The notes: generated by a model from the sequence alone, not told the origin. A DNA stretch of 64,000 nucleotides from Sphingomonas sp. (GCF_017744835.1 NZ_JAGIAM010000003.1:434001-498000), one strand, 5' to 3'; positions 30,531 to 39,667 are shown, counted from the stretch's first letter. A program made the numbers and translations.

Positions 30531-31280
30531 CTATCGCATCGCCTGCGCCACCATTGCCTTGAGCGTGAGCGCGTCGTCGATCGCGGCGCCTTCGGTGTCG
30601 TTGTTGAAATAGGCCCAGACCTCGCGACCGCCGCGCGCCTCGGCGGCGATCCAGTCCGCAGCGGCGAGCAGCGCCTCGTCCGCGTAACGGCCCCAATATT
30701 TGCCCTGGCCGCCGTGGAAGCGGAGATAGGCGGCCGGGCCGACGGCCAGGCGCGGGCTTTCCAGCCCCGGCATGTCGTGCGCGCAGAAGCCGGCGCCGTG
30801 GCGTGCGAGCAGCGCGAACACTGCGTCGTCGTACCAGCTCTTGTCGCGGAATTCGAAGACGTTGGTGACGTCCTTTGGGATGAGTTCGAGGAAGCTCTCC
30901 AGCCGCTCGAGGTTGAGCCGGAAGCGCGGCGGGAGCTGGTAGAGGATCGGCCCCAGCGTCTCGCCCAGGTGCCGGAAGGGCGGCATCATCCGCTGCAGCG
31001 GTTCCTCGCAGTCCTTGAGCTTCTTGGCCTGGGTGAGGAAGCGATTGGCCTTCACGGCATAGCGAAAGCCGGGCGGCGCCTGCGCTGCCCAGGCGTCGAA
31101 GGTCTCGGCTCTGGGCAGGCGATAGAAGCTGTTGTTGATCTCGACGGTGTCGAAATGCTCGGCATAGAAGGCGAACCACTTCTTGACCGCGAGCTTCTCG
31201 GGGTAGAAGCGGCCACGCCAATGGCGGTAGATCCAGCCCGAACAACCGATGCGGACCGCCGCGAAACCGGAGTGAGACAT
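30531..31280 (-). CDS. DUF72 (YecE) family protein
   Basis: 249 residues. VRIGCSGWIYRHWRGRFYPEKL is the characteristic opening of DUF72. NNSFYRLPRAETFDAWAAQ, FRYAVKANRFLTQAKKL and LGPILYQLPPRF follow, and near the end EVWAYFNNDTEGAAIDDA. The fold is a TIM barrel of unknown function, sometimes linked to DNA or nucleotide metabolism. ATG 31280 begins just before the motif. Its start codon overlaps, on the opposite strand, the start codon of thiE, so the two genes begin back to back on the same two base pairs. Confidence 0.9.
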   Translation of the reverse strand: MSHSGFAAVRIGCSGWIYRHWRGRFYPEKLAVKKWFAFYAEHFDTVEINNSFYRLPRAETFDAWAAQAPPGFRYAVKANRFLTQAKKLKDCEEPLQRMMPPFRHLGETLGPILYQLPPRFRLNLERLESFLELIPKDVTNVFEFRDKSWYDDAVFALLARHGAGFCAHDMPGLESPRLAVGPAAYLRFHGGQGKYWGRYADEALLAAADWIAAEARGGREVWAYFNNDTEGAAIDDALTLKAMVAQAMR

Positions 31281-31971
31281 GAACGATCCCGAAACTGACC
31301 TCGACGCCGACAACGCGCTGGAGGGCTTTGCGGATCAGTTCGTGCGCGACGATCGCCGGCCGCCGTGCCAGCTCTACCTGATTTCGCCGCTCGAAGTGGG
31401 CGGGACCTTTCCGGACCGATTGGCGCGCGCGCTCGATGCCGGGCCGGTTGCCGCCTTCCAGTTCCGCGTGAAGGACGTCGACCAGCATCAGGCGGCGCGG
31501 CTCGCCGAGCCGCTCCAGCGCATCTGCGCGGAGCGGGAGGTCGCCTTCATCGTCAACGACAGCGTGAGCCTGGCGAAGCGCCTCGGCGCGGACGGCGTGC
31601 ATCTGGGGCAGGACGACGGCGACGCGCGCGAGGCGCGCTCGATCCTGGGGCCGACGGTGCAGATCGGCGTCACCTGCCACGACAGCCGCCATCTGGCGAT
31701 GGAAGCGGGCGAGGCAGGGGCGGACTATGTCGCCTTCGGTGCCTTCTACCCGACCACGACCAAGGAGACCCGCCACAAGCCCGAGCCGGCGATCCTCAGC
31801 TGGTGGACCGCGCTGTTCGAGCTGCCCTGCGTCGCGATCGGCGGGATCACCCCTGCCAATGCCAAGCCGCTGATCGACGCAGGGGCGGATTTCCTTGCCG
31901 TATCGAACGCCGTGTGGGGCGGCGACGAGGCTGCGGCGGTGAAGGCTTTCCACGCGCTGCTCGGGGGCTGA
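31279..31971 (+). CDS. thiE: Thiamine phosphate synthase
   Basis: 230 residues. The TIM-barrel signature is present: CQLYLISP, AFQFRVKDVDQ, FIVNDSVSLAKRLGADGVHLG, GVTCHDS, YVAFGAFYPTTTKETRHKPEP (the pyrophosphate loop) and IGGITPANAKPLIDAGADFLAV. Usual ThiE enzymes have VNDR where this one has VNDS. It joins the thiazole and pyrimidine phosphates into thiamine phosphate. GGAG lies six bases before ATG 31279. About 25 residues precede the barrel. There is no space upstream for a TPP riboswitch because the DUF72 gene starts on the same bases. Confidence 0.93.
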   Translation: MNDPETDLDADNALEGFADQFVRDDRRPPCQLYLISPLEVGGTFPDRLARALDAGPVAAFQFRVKDVDQHQAARLAEPLQRICAEREVAFIVNDSVSLAKRLGADGVHLGQDDGDAREARSILGPTVQIGVTCHDSRHLAMEAGEAGADYVAFGAFYPTTTKETRHKPEPAILSWWTALFELPCVAIGGITPANAKPLIDAGADFLAVSNAVWGGDEAAAVKAFHALLGG

Positions 31972-32056
31972 CGCCTCCGCGCGCGGCGGCGGCGAGGAAA
32001 CATCCGCGCATCGGCTTCGTTCTTCTGGCCAACCTTTGTAGGTCAGGAGCTTGCCC

Positions 32057-33073
32057 TTGCGTAAATCCATTGGTGTCGCCGTTCTGCTCGCTTCCATCGC
32101 GTTCGCGCCGCTCGCCGCCGAACCCGAGTCCAAGGCACCGAAGGAGGGCAAACCACCGATCGACTGGACGGTGATGCACGCGCAAGTGATCCTCGATTCG
32201 CTCGGCTTCTCGCCGGGGATCGTCGACGGGCGCGAAGGCCAGTCGCTCACCGCGGCGCTCCGGGCGTTTCAGGAGACGCGCAACCTTCCCGTGACGGGTG
32301 AGCTCGACCGCGCGACGCTGGGTGCGCTCCACGCCTATCGCGAGCGCCGGCCGCTGGCGCAGGTGAAGATAGAGAATGCGTGGCTGCAGGGCCCGTTCAT
32401 CAATCCGCTGCCAAAGGAGCCGGAGGACCAGGCGAAGCTGCCCGCGCTCGCCTATACGCGCCCGCTCGAGAAGCTCGCCGAGATGTTCCACACCACGCCC
32501 GAGGTGCTGGTCGAGCTCAATCCCGGCGGCGGCACGATCAAGCCGGGCGCCACCTTCCGCTTTCCCAATGTCGTGACGCAGTCCCGCGACTATCAGGGCG
32601 ACTGGAAGCCAGAATGGCGCCAGACCCTGAGCGACCTCAACGTCGACGCGCGCCAGCCCAAGGCCGATCATGTGGTGGTCGACAAGTCCGAGAAGGCGCT
32701 CAAGGTCTATGATGCGGAGAACCGGCTGGTCGCGCAGTTCAGCGCCACCATGGGCAGCCAGCACGATCCGCTCCCGATCGGCACATGGAAGATCAACGCC
32801 GTCGATACCAACCCCAAGTTCCGCTACAATCCGGACCTGTTCTGGGATGCCGATGCCGACGACAAGAAGGCGCTGCTGCCGGCCGGGCCCAACGGGCCGG
32901 TGGGCGTGGTGTGGCTCGATCTCTCCAAGGAGCATTACGGCATCCACGGCACGCCCGAGCCGCAGACGATCGGCCGTACGCAGAGCCATGGCTGCATCCG
33001 CCTGACCAACTGGGACGCCGCCCGGCTCGCGCTGATGGTGAAGCCCGGCACCCAGGCCGTGTTCCAGGAGTAG
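32057..33073 (+). CDS. L,D-transpeptidase with peptidoglycan-binding domain
   Basis: 338 residues from TTG 32057, seven bases after GGAG; an earlier TTG at 32051 is too close to it. A signal peptide (SIGVAVLLASIAFAPLAA) is followed by a PG_binding_1 domain (MHAQVILDSLGFSPGIVDGR, AALRAFQETRNLPVTGELD) and, after a linker, the YkuD catalytic domain with HYGIHGTPEPQTIG and SHGCIRLTNWDAARLA; Cys313 is the nucleophile. It makes 3-3 cross-links or attaches proteins to peptidoglycan in the periplasm. It is followed, after four bases, by an M23 peptidase, a natural partner. Confidence 0.93.
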   Translation: MRKSIGVAVLLASIAFAPLAAEPESKAPKEGKPPIDWTVMHAQVILDSLGFSPGIVDGREGQSLTAALRAFQETRNLPVTGELDRATLGALHAYRERRPLAQVKIENAWLQGPFINPLPKEPEDQAKLPALAYTRPLEKLAEMFHTTPEVLVELNPGGGTIKPGATFRFPNVVTQSRDYQGDWKPEWRQTLSDLNVDARQPKADHVVVDKSEKALKVYDAENRLVAQFSATMGSQHDPLPIGTWKINAVDTNPKFRYNPDLFWDADADDKKALLPAGPNGPVGVVWLDLSKEHYGIHGTPEPQTIGRTQSHGCIRLTNWDAARLALMVKPGTQAVFQE

Positions 33074-33077
33074 CGCG

Positions 33078-33680
33078 GTGCTGCGGCGGCTGGCGTGGGG
33101 GGTAGGACTTCTACTGCTTCTGGTACTTGCCGGATTGATCTCGATGGTGCGGTTCATCCCGCCGTCCCCGGTCGCGCCACCGGCAGGGCCCGTTGCCGCC
33201 GACGCGCCGGCGCAGGCGCCGGAGCCGGAGCCGTTGACGCCCGGGCAGCTCGCCATTCCAGTGCGCGGCGTGGCAAGCGCGCAGATCGTCGACACCTGGG
33301 GCCAGTCGCGCGCCAATGGTCAGCGCGCGCATGAGGGGACCGACATCATGGCGCCGGCCGGAACCCCCGTGATCGCCGCGGCGCCGGGGACGGTCGAGAA
33401 GCTGTTCTTCAGCCACGGGGGCGGCGGGATCACGCTCTACGTCCGCTCGCCCGACCGGCTGTGGAGCTATTATTACGCCCATCTCCAGGGCTATGCCCCG
33501 GGCATCGCCGAGGGGCAGGCGGTGAAGCCCGGCGACCTGCTCGGCTTCGTCGGCGACACGGGCAACGCCGGCGCGGGAAATTTCCACCTGCATTTCGGCG
33601 TGGCGCGGATGCAGCCGAACGAGCGCTGGTGGCAGGGGCAGGCCGTCAATCCCTATCCGATGCTTGTCGGCGCGCGCTGA
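33078..33680 (+). CDS. M23 family metallopeptidase (LytM domain), membrane-anchored
   Basis: 200 residues from GTG 33078. An N-terminal membrane anchor (WGVGLLLLLVLAGLISMV) is followed by a Pro/Ala linker and a LytM/M23 domain: RAHEGTDIMAPAGTPVIAAAPG with the first zinc ligands His and Asp, then YYYAHLQG and GNFHLHFGV with the H-x-H ligand. All catalytic residues seem present, so it is probably an active endopeptidase that cuts peptidoglycan cross-links. It directly follows the L,D-transpeptidase gene. Confidence 0.92.
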   Translation: MLRRLAWGVGLLLLLVLAGLISMVRFIPPSPVAPPAGPVAADAPAQAPEPEPLTPGQLAIPVRGVASAQIVDTWGQSRANGQRAHEGTDIMAPAGTPVIAAAPGTVEKLFFSHGGGGITLYVRSPDRLWSYYYAHLQGYAPGIAEGQAVKPGDLLGFVGDTGNAGAGNFHLHFGVARMQPNERWWQGQAVNPYPMLVGAR

Positions 33681-33720
33681 TGTTCGTACAATGTTCCCAT
33701 CCGCTTCCGGAGAGGGTTCG

Positions 33721-34272
33721 ATGCAGGGTGGGTGCAACTGCCGTCACGTGCGCTATCGGCTGACCGCCGAGCCGATCGTCGTCAACTGCTGCCATTGCCG
33801 CATGTGCCAGCGCAGCTCGGGCAGCGCCTTCGCGCTCAACGTGATGATCGAGGCCGAGCATGTCGAGATGGCGGGCGAGGGCGCGCCCGAGCTGTTCGAG
33901 CCCGAATCCACCGACTCCGCGGCGCAGGGGAGCGCGCGCTGCCCCCGGTGCGCGACGGTGCTGTGGGGCTATCACCGGGCGTTCGGCCTGGATTTCTGCT
34001 TCGTCCGTGCCGGCACGCTCGACTTCAGCCGCGAGGTGCAGCCCTCCGCGCATTTCTTCACGGTGACCAAGCACCCCTGGATCGCGCTGCCCGGCGACGT
34101 GCCCGCTTTCGAGGGATTGCCCGAGCCGCACGAACCGCCGCCCTGGGGCGAGGCGGGGCAGCGCCGCATCGACGCCGTGCTCGCGCGCCGAGCGGGCGAC
34201 TTGCCCGATGCCGCATCCGAAGCTAAGGGGCGCGGCTCAGCTCTTTCTCAGCGACAGGTCTCGATCCCATGA
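33721..34272 (+). CDS. GFA-domain (glutathione-dependent formaldehyde-activating-like) protein
   Basis: 183 residues from ATG 33721, with GGAGAGG upstream. The zinc-binding Cys sets are complete: C5-x-C7, C23-C24-x-C26-x-x-C29 and C74-x-x-C77. This is the CENP-V/GFA fold. Most members have unknown substrates; the formaldehyde role is known only for Gfa. The C-terminal 40 residues are outside the domain and low in complexity. Its TGA overlaps the efp ATG by four bases, so efp is translationally coupled to it. A second, shorter GFA gene is at 63147. Confidence 0.9.
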   Translation: MQGGCNCRHVRYRLTAEPIVVNCCHCRMCQRSSGSAFALNVMIEAEHVEMAGEGAPELFEPESTDSAAQGSARCPRCATVLWGYHRAFGLDFCFVRAGTLDFSREVQPSAHFFTVTKHPWIALPGDVPAFEGLPEPHEPPPWGEAGQRRIDAVLARRAGDLPDAASEAKGRGSALSQRQVSIP

Positions 34273-34832
34273 AGATCAGCGGCGTGGACATCCGTCCCGG
34301 CAACATCATCGAATATGAAGGCGGCATCTGGCGCGCCGTGAAGATCCAGCACACCCAGCCCGGCAAGGGCGGGGCGTACATGCAGGTCGAACTCAAGAAC
34401 CTGCGCGACGGCCGCAAGAACAATGTCCGCTTCCGCTCGGCCGAGACCGTGGAACGCGTGCGGCTCGACACCAAGGACTTCCAGTTCCTGTTCGCCGAGG
34501 GCGACAGCCTGGTGTTCATGGACAAGGAAACCTACGACCAGACCACGCTCCCGCGCGACCTGCTCGGCGATGCCGCTGCCTTCCTGCAGGACGGCATGGA
34601 CGTGATCATGGAACTCTACGACGAAGAGCCGATCAGCGTGCAGCTGCCCGACACGATCGAAGCGACGATCGTCGAGGCCGATGCAGTGGTGAAGGGCCAG
34701 ACGGCCTCGTCCTCGTACAAGCCCGCGGTGCTCGACAACGGCGTGCGCATCATGGTGCCGCCGCACATCGCGTCGGGCACGCGCATCGTGGTCGACGTGT
34801 ACGAGCAGACCTACGTCCGCCGGGCGGACTGA
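34269..34832 (+). CDS. efp: Elongation factor P
   Basis: 187 residues with three OB-like domains. Domain I reads [20 protein letters not shown] and has [12 protein letters not shown] with Lys33 at the tip, the place that is lysylated in enterobacteria (Lys34 in E. coli). Domain III ends with [17 protein letters not shown] relieves ribosome stalling at polyproline; this window itself encodes a clear client with a poly-Pro stretch (the NuoC tail). Both ends overlap neighbours (GFA gene by 4 nt, cupin gene by 1 nt). Confidence 0.96.
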   Translation: MKISGVDIRPGNIIEYEGGIWRAVKIQHTQPGKGGAYMQVELKNLRDGRKNNVRFRSAETVERVRLDTKDFQFLFAEGDSLVFMDKETYDQTTLPRDLLGDAAAFLQDGMDVIMELYDEEPISVQLPDTIEATIVEADAVVKGQTASSSYKPAVLDNGVRIMVPPHIASGTRIVVDVYEQTYVRRAD

Positions 34833-35149
34833 TGCCCCGGATCGTCCAGGACGCGCGCAGCTTCCGCGCCAATGCGGCGTGGGGCGCGCGCGATCTGGTC
34901 GAGATCGAAGGCGCCACGGCGCGGCTGCACTGGACTGACCAGCCGTACCGCTGGCACGTCAACGACGGCGCGGAGCTGTTCTGCGTCATCGATGGCAACG
35001 TCGACATGCATTATCGTATCGATGGCGGCGAGCACGTCGTACGGCTCGGCGCCGGCGACATGTTCGTGGCCGAAGAAGGCGACGAACATGTCGCGCATCC
35101 CGTGGGCGAAGCCCGCATCCTGGTATTCGAGCGCAAAGGCTCTGTTTAA
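34832..35149 (+). CDS. Cupin-domain protein
   Basis: 105 residues, starting in a TGATG overlap with efp. A single small cupin barrel: RWHVNDGAELFCVIDGNVDMHY corresponds to cupin motif 1 and VRLGAGDMFVAEEGDEHVAHP to motif 2 (P/G-x-x-H-x-P-x). His and Glu metal ligands are present in the expected places, so it may bind a metal. No substrate can be assigned. The IMPase-like gene follows with no gap. Confidence 0.85.
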   Translation: MPRIVQDARSFRANAAWGARDLVEIEGATARLHWTDQPYRWHVNDGAELFCVIDGNVDMHYRIDGGEHVVRLGAGDMFVAEEGDEHVAHPVGEARILVFERKGSV

Positions 35150-35965
35150 ATGGTAGCCCATTCCGGCCTGATCACCGTCATCGAGCGCGCCTGCCGCAAG
35201 GCCGGCCCGCGCCTGCGCCGCGACTTCAACGAGGTCCAGCACCTCCAGGTGAGCCGCAAGGGGCCCGCCGACTTCGTGAGCCTCGCCGACAAGCGGTCCG
35301 AGGACACGCTGATCGAGGAGCTCCGCAAGGCACGTCCCGACTGGGGCTTCCTGGTCGAGGAGCGCGGCGAGATCGAAGGTGATCCGGACAAGCCGCGCTG
35401 GATCATCGATCCGCTCGACGGCACCAGCAACTTCCTCCACGGCATCCCGCACTTCTGCATCTCGGTGGCAGTCGAGGACCCGCGCGGCGCGCAGGGCAAG
35501 CCCGAGATCACCCACGGCTATGTCTACCAGCCGCTCACCGACGAGAGCTTCTGGGCCGAAAAGGGCAGGGGGGCCTGGCTGCAGGACCAGCGCCTGCGCG
35601 TCTCGGCGCGACGTGACCTGGCCGACGCGCTGATCGCGACCGGCATTCCCTTCCTGGGCCATGGCAATTTCGTCGAATGGACTCGCATCTTCGGCGCGGT
35701 AGCGCCCGAAGTCGCCGGCATCCGCCGACTCGGCTCGGCCGCACTCGACCTTGCCTGGGTCGCCGCGGGCCGCTTCGACGGCTATTGGGAATCGGACCTC
35801 AAGCCGTGGGACGTCGCGGCGGGCATGCTGCTGGTCAAGGAAGCCGGGGGCTTCGTCACCGACTATCGCGGCCAGGACCTGGCGCGCGAACGCAACCAGT
35901 TCCTCGCCGCGAACGACGGGCTCCACTCGAAGCTGCACAAGCTGGTCGCGAACGCCCTTCGCTGA
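35150..35965 (+). CDS. Inositol monophosphatase family protein (SuhB-like)
   Basis: 271 residues. The metal-binding motifs are complete: EERGE (Glu), WIIDPLDGTSNFLHGIPHF (DPxDGT) and WESDLKPWDVAAGMLLVKEAGG (WDxAAG). This fold hydrolyses inositol-1-phosphate and related phosphates with Mg. SuhB proteins also have a role in transcription and ribosome biogenesis in enterobacteria; here that is only a possibility. ATG 35150 directly abuts the cupin stop. It is convergent with the YbjN gene. Confidence 0.93.
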   Translation: MVAHSGLITVIERACRKAGPRLRRDFNEVQHLQVSRKGPADFVSLADKRSEDTLIEELRKARPDWGFLVEERGEIEGDPDKPRWIIDPLDGTSNFLHGIPHFCISVAVEDPRGAQGKPEITHGYVYQPLTDESFWAEKGRGAWLQDQRLRVSARRDLADALIATGIPFLGHGNFVEWTRIFGAVAPEVAGIRRLGSAALDLAWVAAGRFDGYWESDLKPWDVAAGMLLVKEAGGFVTDYRGQDLARERNQFLAANDGLHSKLHKLVANALR

Positions 35966-35977
35966 CCCGCGCCTCGG

Positions 35978-36466
35978 CTATTTGCTGTAGCCGATGTGCT
36001 TCTCGAACCTGCCGACGACCGAAGCCCAGAACTCGAGATTGTCTTCGAACAGCGCCTGCGACATGCCCCCGTCGTCCAGGTCGAGGTCCATCTCGAGGAT
36101 GGGATCATTCTCCTTGTCGAGGTGCGCGCGCCCGAAGCGCTGGCTGCTGTTCCACTCGTTGATCGACTGCAGGCCCGGCGAGGTCGACAGGTCGTAGCCG
36201 ATGTGGAACTGCACGGTCGCGCAGGCCTTGTGGTCGGTGCAGTTGTAGAAGAACACCTGGAACTTGGATCCGCCGACGCCCGAGGTGATCATCGGGTCGC
36301 CGGTGCCGTCCACGCCCAGAGTCGCGGAATAGCCCGCTGCCTGGAGCGCGCGGATGATGCCCTGCGGGTCCTGCGCCTTCACCATCTGGGCCTGCGCGGG
36401 CGCCGCCCATGCGCCCAAGGTGCAGGTGAGCAGCGCAGCGGCTGCGACGGTACGAATTTTGATCAT
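35978..36466 (-). CDS. Secreted YbjN-domain protein
   Basis: 162 residues from ATG 36466, where the signal peptide MIKIRTVAAAALLTCTLGAW begins; earlier frame in the track of the same reading is not needed. The mature part DPQGIIRALQAAGYSATLG, GSKFQVFFYNCTDHKACATVQF and SINEWNSSQRFGRAHLDKENDPILEMDLDLDDGGMS matches the YbjN fold (type III secretion chaperone-like). Two Cys in NCTDHKAC could form a disulfide. Function unknown. Divergent from nuoA; the 160-bp region between them holds an iron-box-like site. Confidence 0.85.
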   Translation of the reverse strand: MIKIRTVAAAALLTCTLGAWAAPAQAQMVKAQDPQGIIRALQAAGYSATLGVDGTGDPMITSGVGGSKFQVFFYNCTDHKACATVQFHIGYDLSTSPGLQSINEWNSSQRFGRAHLDKENDPILEMDLDLDDGGMSQALFEDNLEFWASVVGRFEKHIGYSK

Positions 36467-36537
36467 TGTTTCCCCCTTGTTTCCCCGCGGCGAGCCTAAC
36501 GCAAAGCGCGGCGCGCGCAATGGCGATGTCGGGTGTT

Positions 36538-36555
36538 ATTGCGAGTGATTCTCAG
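36538..36555 (+). promoter_or_regulatory. Iron-box-like sequence upstream of the nuo operon
   Basis: ATTGCGAGTGATTCTCAG resembles the Fur/iron-responsive box type TGCGAATGATTCTCA, with a GAG...CTC dyad. It lies 75-90 bp upstream of the nuoA start and on the other side of the YbjN gene start. If real, it would tie expression of the Fe-S-rich complex I or of the YbjN protein to iron. This is a by-eye match only. Confidence 0.35.
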
Positions 36556-36628
36556 GCCTTCCGGGCCTTGCCGCACCGGGTCGACGGGCCTAAAGCCGCT
36601 CCAAATTCCGCATCCGCGAGAAGGCACT

Positions 36629-37003
36629 TTGGTCGATCTATCGCAATATCTGCCCATCCTGCTGTTCCTCGGCGTGGCGTTGGTGCTGTCGAGCGCCTTC
36701 GTGTTCCTGCCGATGCTGGTGGGCCGCCTGACCGGCGCGCACAAGCCGACGCCCGAGAAGCTCAGCGAATATGAGTGCGGCTTCCCCGCATTCGAGGATT
36801 CGCGCAGCCAGTTCGACGTCCGCTTCTATCTGATCGCGATCCTGTTCATCGTCTTCGATCTCGAAGCCGCCTTCCTCTATCCCTGGGCGGTCACGGTGTT
36901 CGACCTCGGCTGGGTCGCCTGGATCTCGATGATCGTCTTCATTGCCGAGCTCGCTCTCGGCCTCGTCTATGCATGGAAGAAAGGTGCGCTGGAGTGGGAG
37001 TAG
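36629..37003 (+). CDS. nuoA: NADH-quinone oxidoreductase subunit A
   Basis: 124 residues from TTG 36629, with GAGAAGG upstream. Three membrane helices: [41 protein letters not shown] and a C-terminal one. The conserved cytoplasmic loop [21 protein letters not shown] includes the Cys of the quinone-site loop. First gene of the complex I operon, which pumps protons while oxidising NADH. Its stop overlaps nuoB by 10 bp. Confidence 0.95.
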   Translation: MVDLSQYLPILLFLGVALVLSSAFVFLPMLVGRLTGAHKPTPEKLSEYECGFPAFEDSRSQFDVRFYLIAILFIVFDLEAAFLYPWAVTVFDLGWVAWISMIVFIAELALGLVYAWKKGALEWE

Positions 37004-37530
37004 AGCTTAGCCCCCCGCCCGCGGGAACGCTGCCCAATCAGGCGTTCTTCGACGACATCAACGCCGAGCTCGGCGACAAGGGCTTCCTGGTCACGTCGAC
37101 CGAGGAGCTGTTCCAGTGGGCGCGTACCGGCAGCCTGTGGTGGATGACCTTCGGCCTCGCGTGCTGCGCGGTCGAGATGATCCACGTCAACATGCCGCGC
37201 TATGACATGGAACGTTTCGGCGCCGCGCCGCGCGCCAGCCCGCGCCAGTCGGACGTGATGATCGTCGCAGGGACCCTCTGCAACAAGATGGCCCCGGCGC
37301 TGCGTCGCGTCTACGACCAGATGTCCGAGCCCAAATACGTCATCTCGATGGGCTCCTGCGCCAATGGCGGCGGCTATTATCACTATAGCTACAGCGTCGT
37401 ACGCGGCTGCGACCGGATCGTGCCCGTGGACATCTATGTTCCCGGCTGCCCGCCGACCGCCGAGGCGCTGCTTTACGGCGTGATGCAGCTCCAGCGTAAG
37501 ATCCGCCGGATCGGGACGCTCGAACGATGA
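36994..37530 (+). CDS. nuoB: NADH-quinone oxidoreductase subunit B
   Basis: 178 residues from GTG 36994. The four ligands of cluster N2 are present in [10 protein letters not shown] (adjacent Cys pair), [13 protein letters not shown] and [13 protein letters not shown]. It forms the quinone site with NuoD. The N-terminus is slightly extended compared with short NuoB forms. Its stop overlaps nuoC by four bases. Confidence 0.96.
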   Translation: MGVELSPPPAGTLPNQAFFDDINAELGDKGFLVTSTEELFQWARTGSLWWMTFGLACCAVEMIHVNMPRYDMERFGAAPRASPRQSDVMIVAGTLCNKMAPALRRVYDQMSEPKYVISMGSCANGGGYYHYSYSVVRGCDRIVPVDIYVPGCPPTAEALLYGVMQLQRKIRRIGTLER

Positions 37531-38435
37531 GGTCTTCCGCTCCCCGCTACGCCGCCAACGACGGCGTGATCGAGGCGGCGCAGGCCGCGCTCGGCGCGAT
37601 CCTCGTCCACGCCGAGGACAAGGTCGGCGAAGTCAATCTGACGCTCGACCGCACCCGTCTGGTCGAGGGGCTGACGGTGCTGCGCGACACGCCCGGCCTC
37701 GAATATCAGATGCTGATGGAGATCGCCGGCGCCGACTATCCCGCGCGGCCCGAGCGCTTCGACGTCGTCTATTGCCTGCTCAGCCTGACGCGGAACCACC
37801 GCATCAAGGTCAAGACCAGCACCGACGAGGAAAAGCCGGTGCCGTCGGTGACGGGCATCTGGCCGGTCGCCGGCTGGCTCGAGCGCGAAGTCTATGACAT
37901 GTACGGCGTGCTGTTCGAGGGCAACACGGACCTGCGCCGCATCCTCACCGACTATGGCTTCCAGGGCCATCCGCTGCGCAAGGACTTCCCGCAGACCGGC
38001 TATGTCGAGCTGCGCTACTCCGAAGACGCCAAGCGCGTGGTCTACGAGCCGGTGAAGCTGGCGCAGGACTTCCGCAACTTCGATTTCATGAGCCCGTGGG
38101 AAGGCGCGGCCTATGTGCTCCCCGGCGACGAGAAGGCAGCACCCGGACCCGGGCCCGCCGACACGCCTCAGGCAAAGCCGGCGCCAACGCCTGCTCCGGC
38201 ACCGCCGCCTCCGCCGCCCGTCCCCGAAGAGAAGGGCGCGCCGACGCCTGCGACTGCGGACGACGTGATGAAGGCGGGCGAGAAGGCCGCCAAGACGGTC
38301 AAGCCGCGCGCCAAGCGTGCCAAGACCAAGGACAGCACGGCCGAGACCGGCGCTGGCCAGGATCACCCCGGCAACCAGCCCGAGGAAAAGCCCGCCGACC
38401 CTGACGTGGCGCCCGGCAAGGGGCAGAACCAATGA
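37527..38435 (+). CDS. nuoC: NADH-quinone oxidoreductase subunit C with long Pro/Ala/Lys-rich C-terminal tail
   Basis: 302 residues against about 200 in usual NuoC. Residues 1-200 are the 30-kDa subunit core: [56 protein letters not shown] and [13 protein letters not shown]. From residue 201 the chain continues with Pro/Ala repeats including PPPPPPVP, then a Lys-rich [14 protein letters not shown] part and an acidic Pro-rich end. The reading frame is intact and ends in the usual 4-nt overlap with nuoD, so the tail is real coding sequence. Its function is unknown. Confidence 0.95.
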   Translation: MRSSAPRYAANDGVIEAAQAALGAILVHAEDKVGEVNLTLDRTRLVEGLTVLRDTPGLEYQMLMEIAGADYPARPERFDVVYCLLSLTRNHRIKVKTSTDEEKPVPSVTGIWPVAGWLEREVYDMYGVLFEGNTDLRRILTDYGFQGHPLRKDFPQTGYVELRYSEDAKRVVYEPVKLAQDFRNFDFMSPWEGAAYVLPGDEKAAPGPGPADTPQAKPAPTPAPAPPPPPPVPEEKGAPTPATADDVMKAGEKAAKTVKPRAKRAKTKDSTAETGAGQDHPGNQPEEKPADPDVAPGKGQNQ

Positions 38436-39667
38436 CCGACACCGTCGAAGCGATGATGGCGCGCGAGACCGTCAAGGATCCCGCGACCGGCGACGTCGCC
38501 ATCCAGAACTACACGATCAACTTCGGCCCGCAGCACCCGGCGGCGCACGGCGTGCTCCGCCTCGTGCTCGAACTCGACGGCGAGATCGTCGAGCGGGTCG
38601 ATCCGCACGTGGGGCTGCTCCACCGCGGCACGGAGAAGCTGATCGAGTACAAGACCTACACCCAGGCGCTGCCCTATTTCGATCGGTTCGACTATTGCTC
38701 GCCGCTCGCAATGGAGCACAGCTTCGTGCTTGCGGTCGAGAAGCTGCTCGACCTCGAGGTGCCGCTACGCGGCCAGTATCTCCGCGTCTTCTTCGCCGAG
38801 CTGACTCGCATCTGCAATCACATGCTGAACCTCGGTTCGCACGTGATGGACGTCGGCGCGATGACGCCGAACCTGTGGCTGTTCGAGCTGCGCGAGGACT
38901 GCCTCAACTTCTTCGAGCGTGCCTCGGGCGCGCGCATGCACTCGAACTATTATCGCGTCGGCGGCGTGCGGCAGGACGTGCCGCTCAAACTGCTCACCGA
39001 CATCGCGGAATGGCTCGACACGCGCCTGCCGCGGCTGTTCGAGGACGCGATCAGCCTGGTCGCCGAGAACCGCATCTTCAAGCAGCGCAACGTCGACATC
39101 GCGGTGGTGAGCCGCGAGGACGCGATGCGCTGGGGCTTCTCTGGCCCGATGATCCGCGCCGCGGGCATCCCCTGGGACCTGCGCCGCTCGCAGCCCTACG
39201 ACGTGTACGACCGGATGGAGTTCGACGTGCCCGTCGGCACGCGCGGCGACTGCTACGACCGGTTCATGGTGCGCGTCGAGGAGGTCCGCCAGTCCGCGCG
39301 GATCATGAAGCAGTGCCTCCAGGAAATGCCCGAAGGCCCGGTGCTGACACTCGACAACAAGGTCGCGCCGCCGCGCCGCGCCGCGATGAAGCAGTCGATG
39401 GAAGCGCTGATCCACCACTTCAAGCTCTTCACCGAAGGCTATCACGTGCCCGCGGGCGAAGTGTATGTCGCGACCGAGAGCCCCAAGGGTGAGTTCGGCG
39501 TCTATCTGGTGAGCGACGGCACCAACAAGCCGTACCGCTGCAAGGTCCGCCCGACGGCGTTCAGCCACCTCCAGGCGATGGACTTCATGTCGCGCGGCCA
39601 CATGCTCGCCGACACCACCGCGATCCTGGGTGCGATGGACATCGTGTTCGGGGAGTGCGACCGGTGA
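38432..39667 (+). CDS. nuoD: NADH-quinone oxidoreductase subunit D
   Basis: 411 residues. [22 protein letters not shown] and [20 protein letters not shown] are the 49-kDa subunit signature; [16 protein letters not shown] and VGGVRQDVP also fit. The C-terminus has [28 protein letters not shown]. With NuoB it forms the quinone-reduction site. Its stop overlaps, as GTGA, the start of a small membrane protein instead of nuoE as in most operons. Confidence 0.97.
   Translation: MTDTVEAMMARETVKDPATGDVAIQNYTINFGPQHPAAHGVLRLVLELDGEIVERVDPHVGLLHRGTEKLIEYKTYTQALPYFDRFDYCSPLAMEHSFVLAVEKLLDLEVPLRGQYLRVFFAELTRICNHMLNLGSHVMDVGAMTPNLWLFELREDCLNFFERASGARMHSNYYRVGGVRQDVPLKLLTDIAEWLDTRLPRLFEDAISLVAENRIFKQRNVDIAVVSREDAMRWGFSGPMIRAAGIPWDLRRSQPYDVYDRMEFDVPVGTRGDCYDRFMVRVEEVRQSARIMKQCLQEMPEGPVLTLDNKVAPPRRAAMKQSMEALIHHFKLFTEGYHVPAGEVYVATESPKGEFGVYLVSDGTNKPYRCKVRPTAFSHLQAMDFMSRGHMLADTTAILGAMDIVFGECDR

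Noticed and set aside
31200-31279. TPP riboswitch before thiE
   Set aside because: No untranslated space exists; thiE starts on the same bases as the divergent DUF72 gene, and no TPP-box pattern is seen.
38127-38435. NuoC tail as a frameshift artefact
   Set aside because: The frame is open, codon use stays typical for the genome, and the tail ends in the regular ATGA overlap with nuoD.
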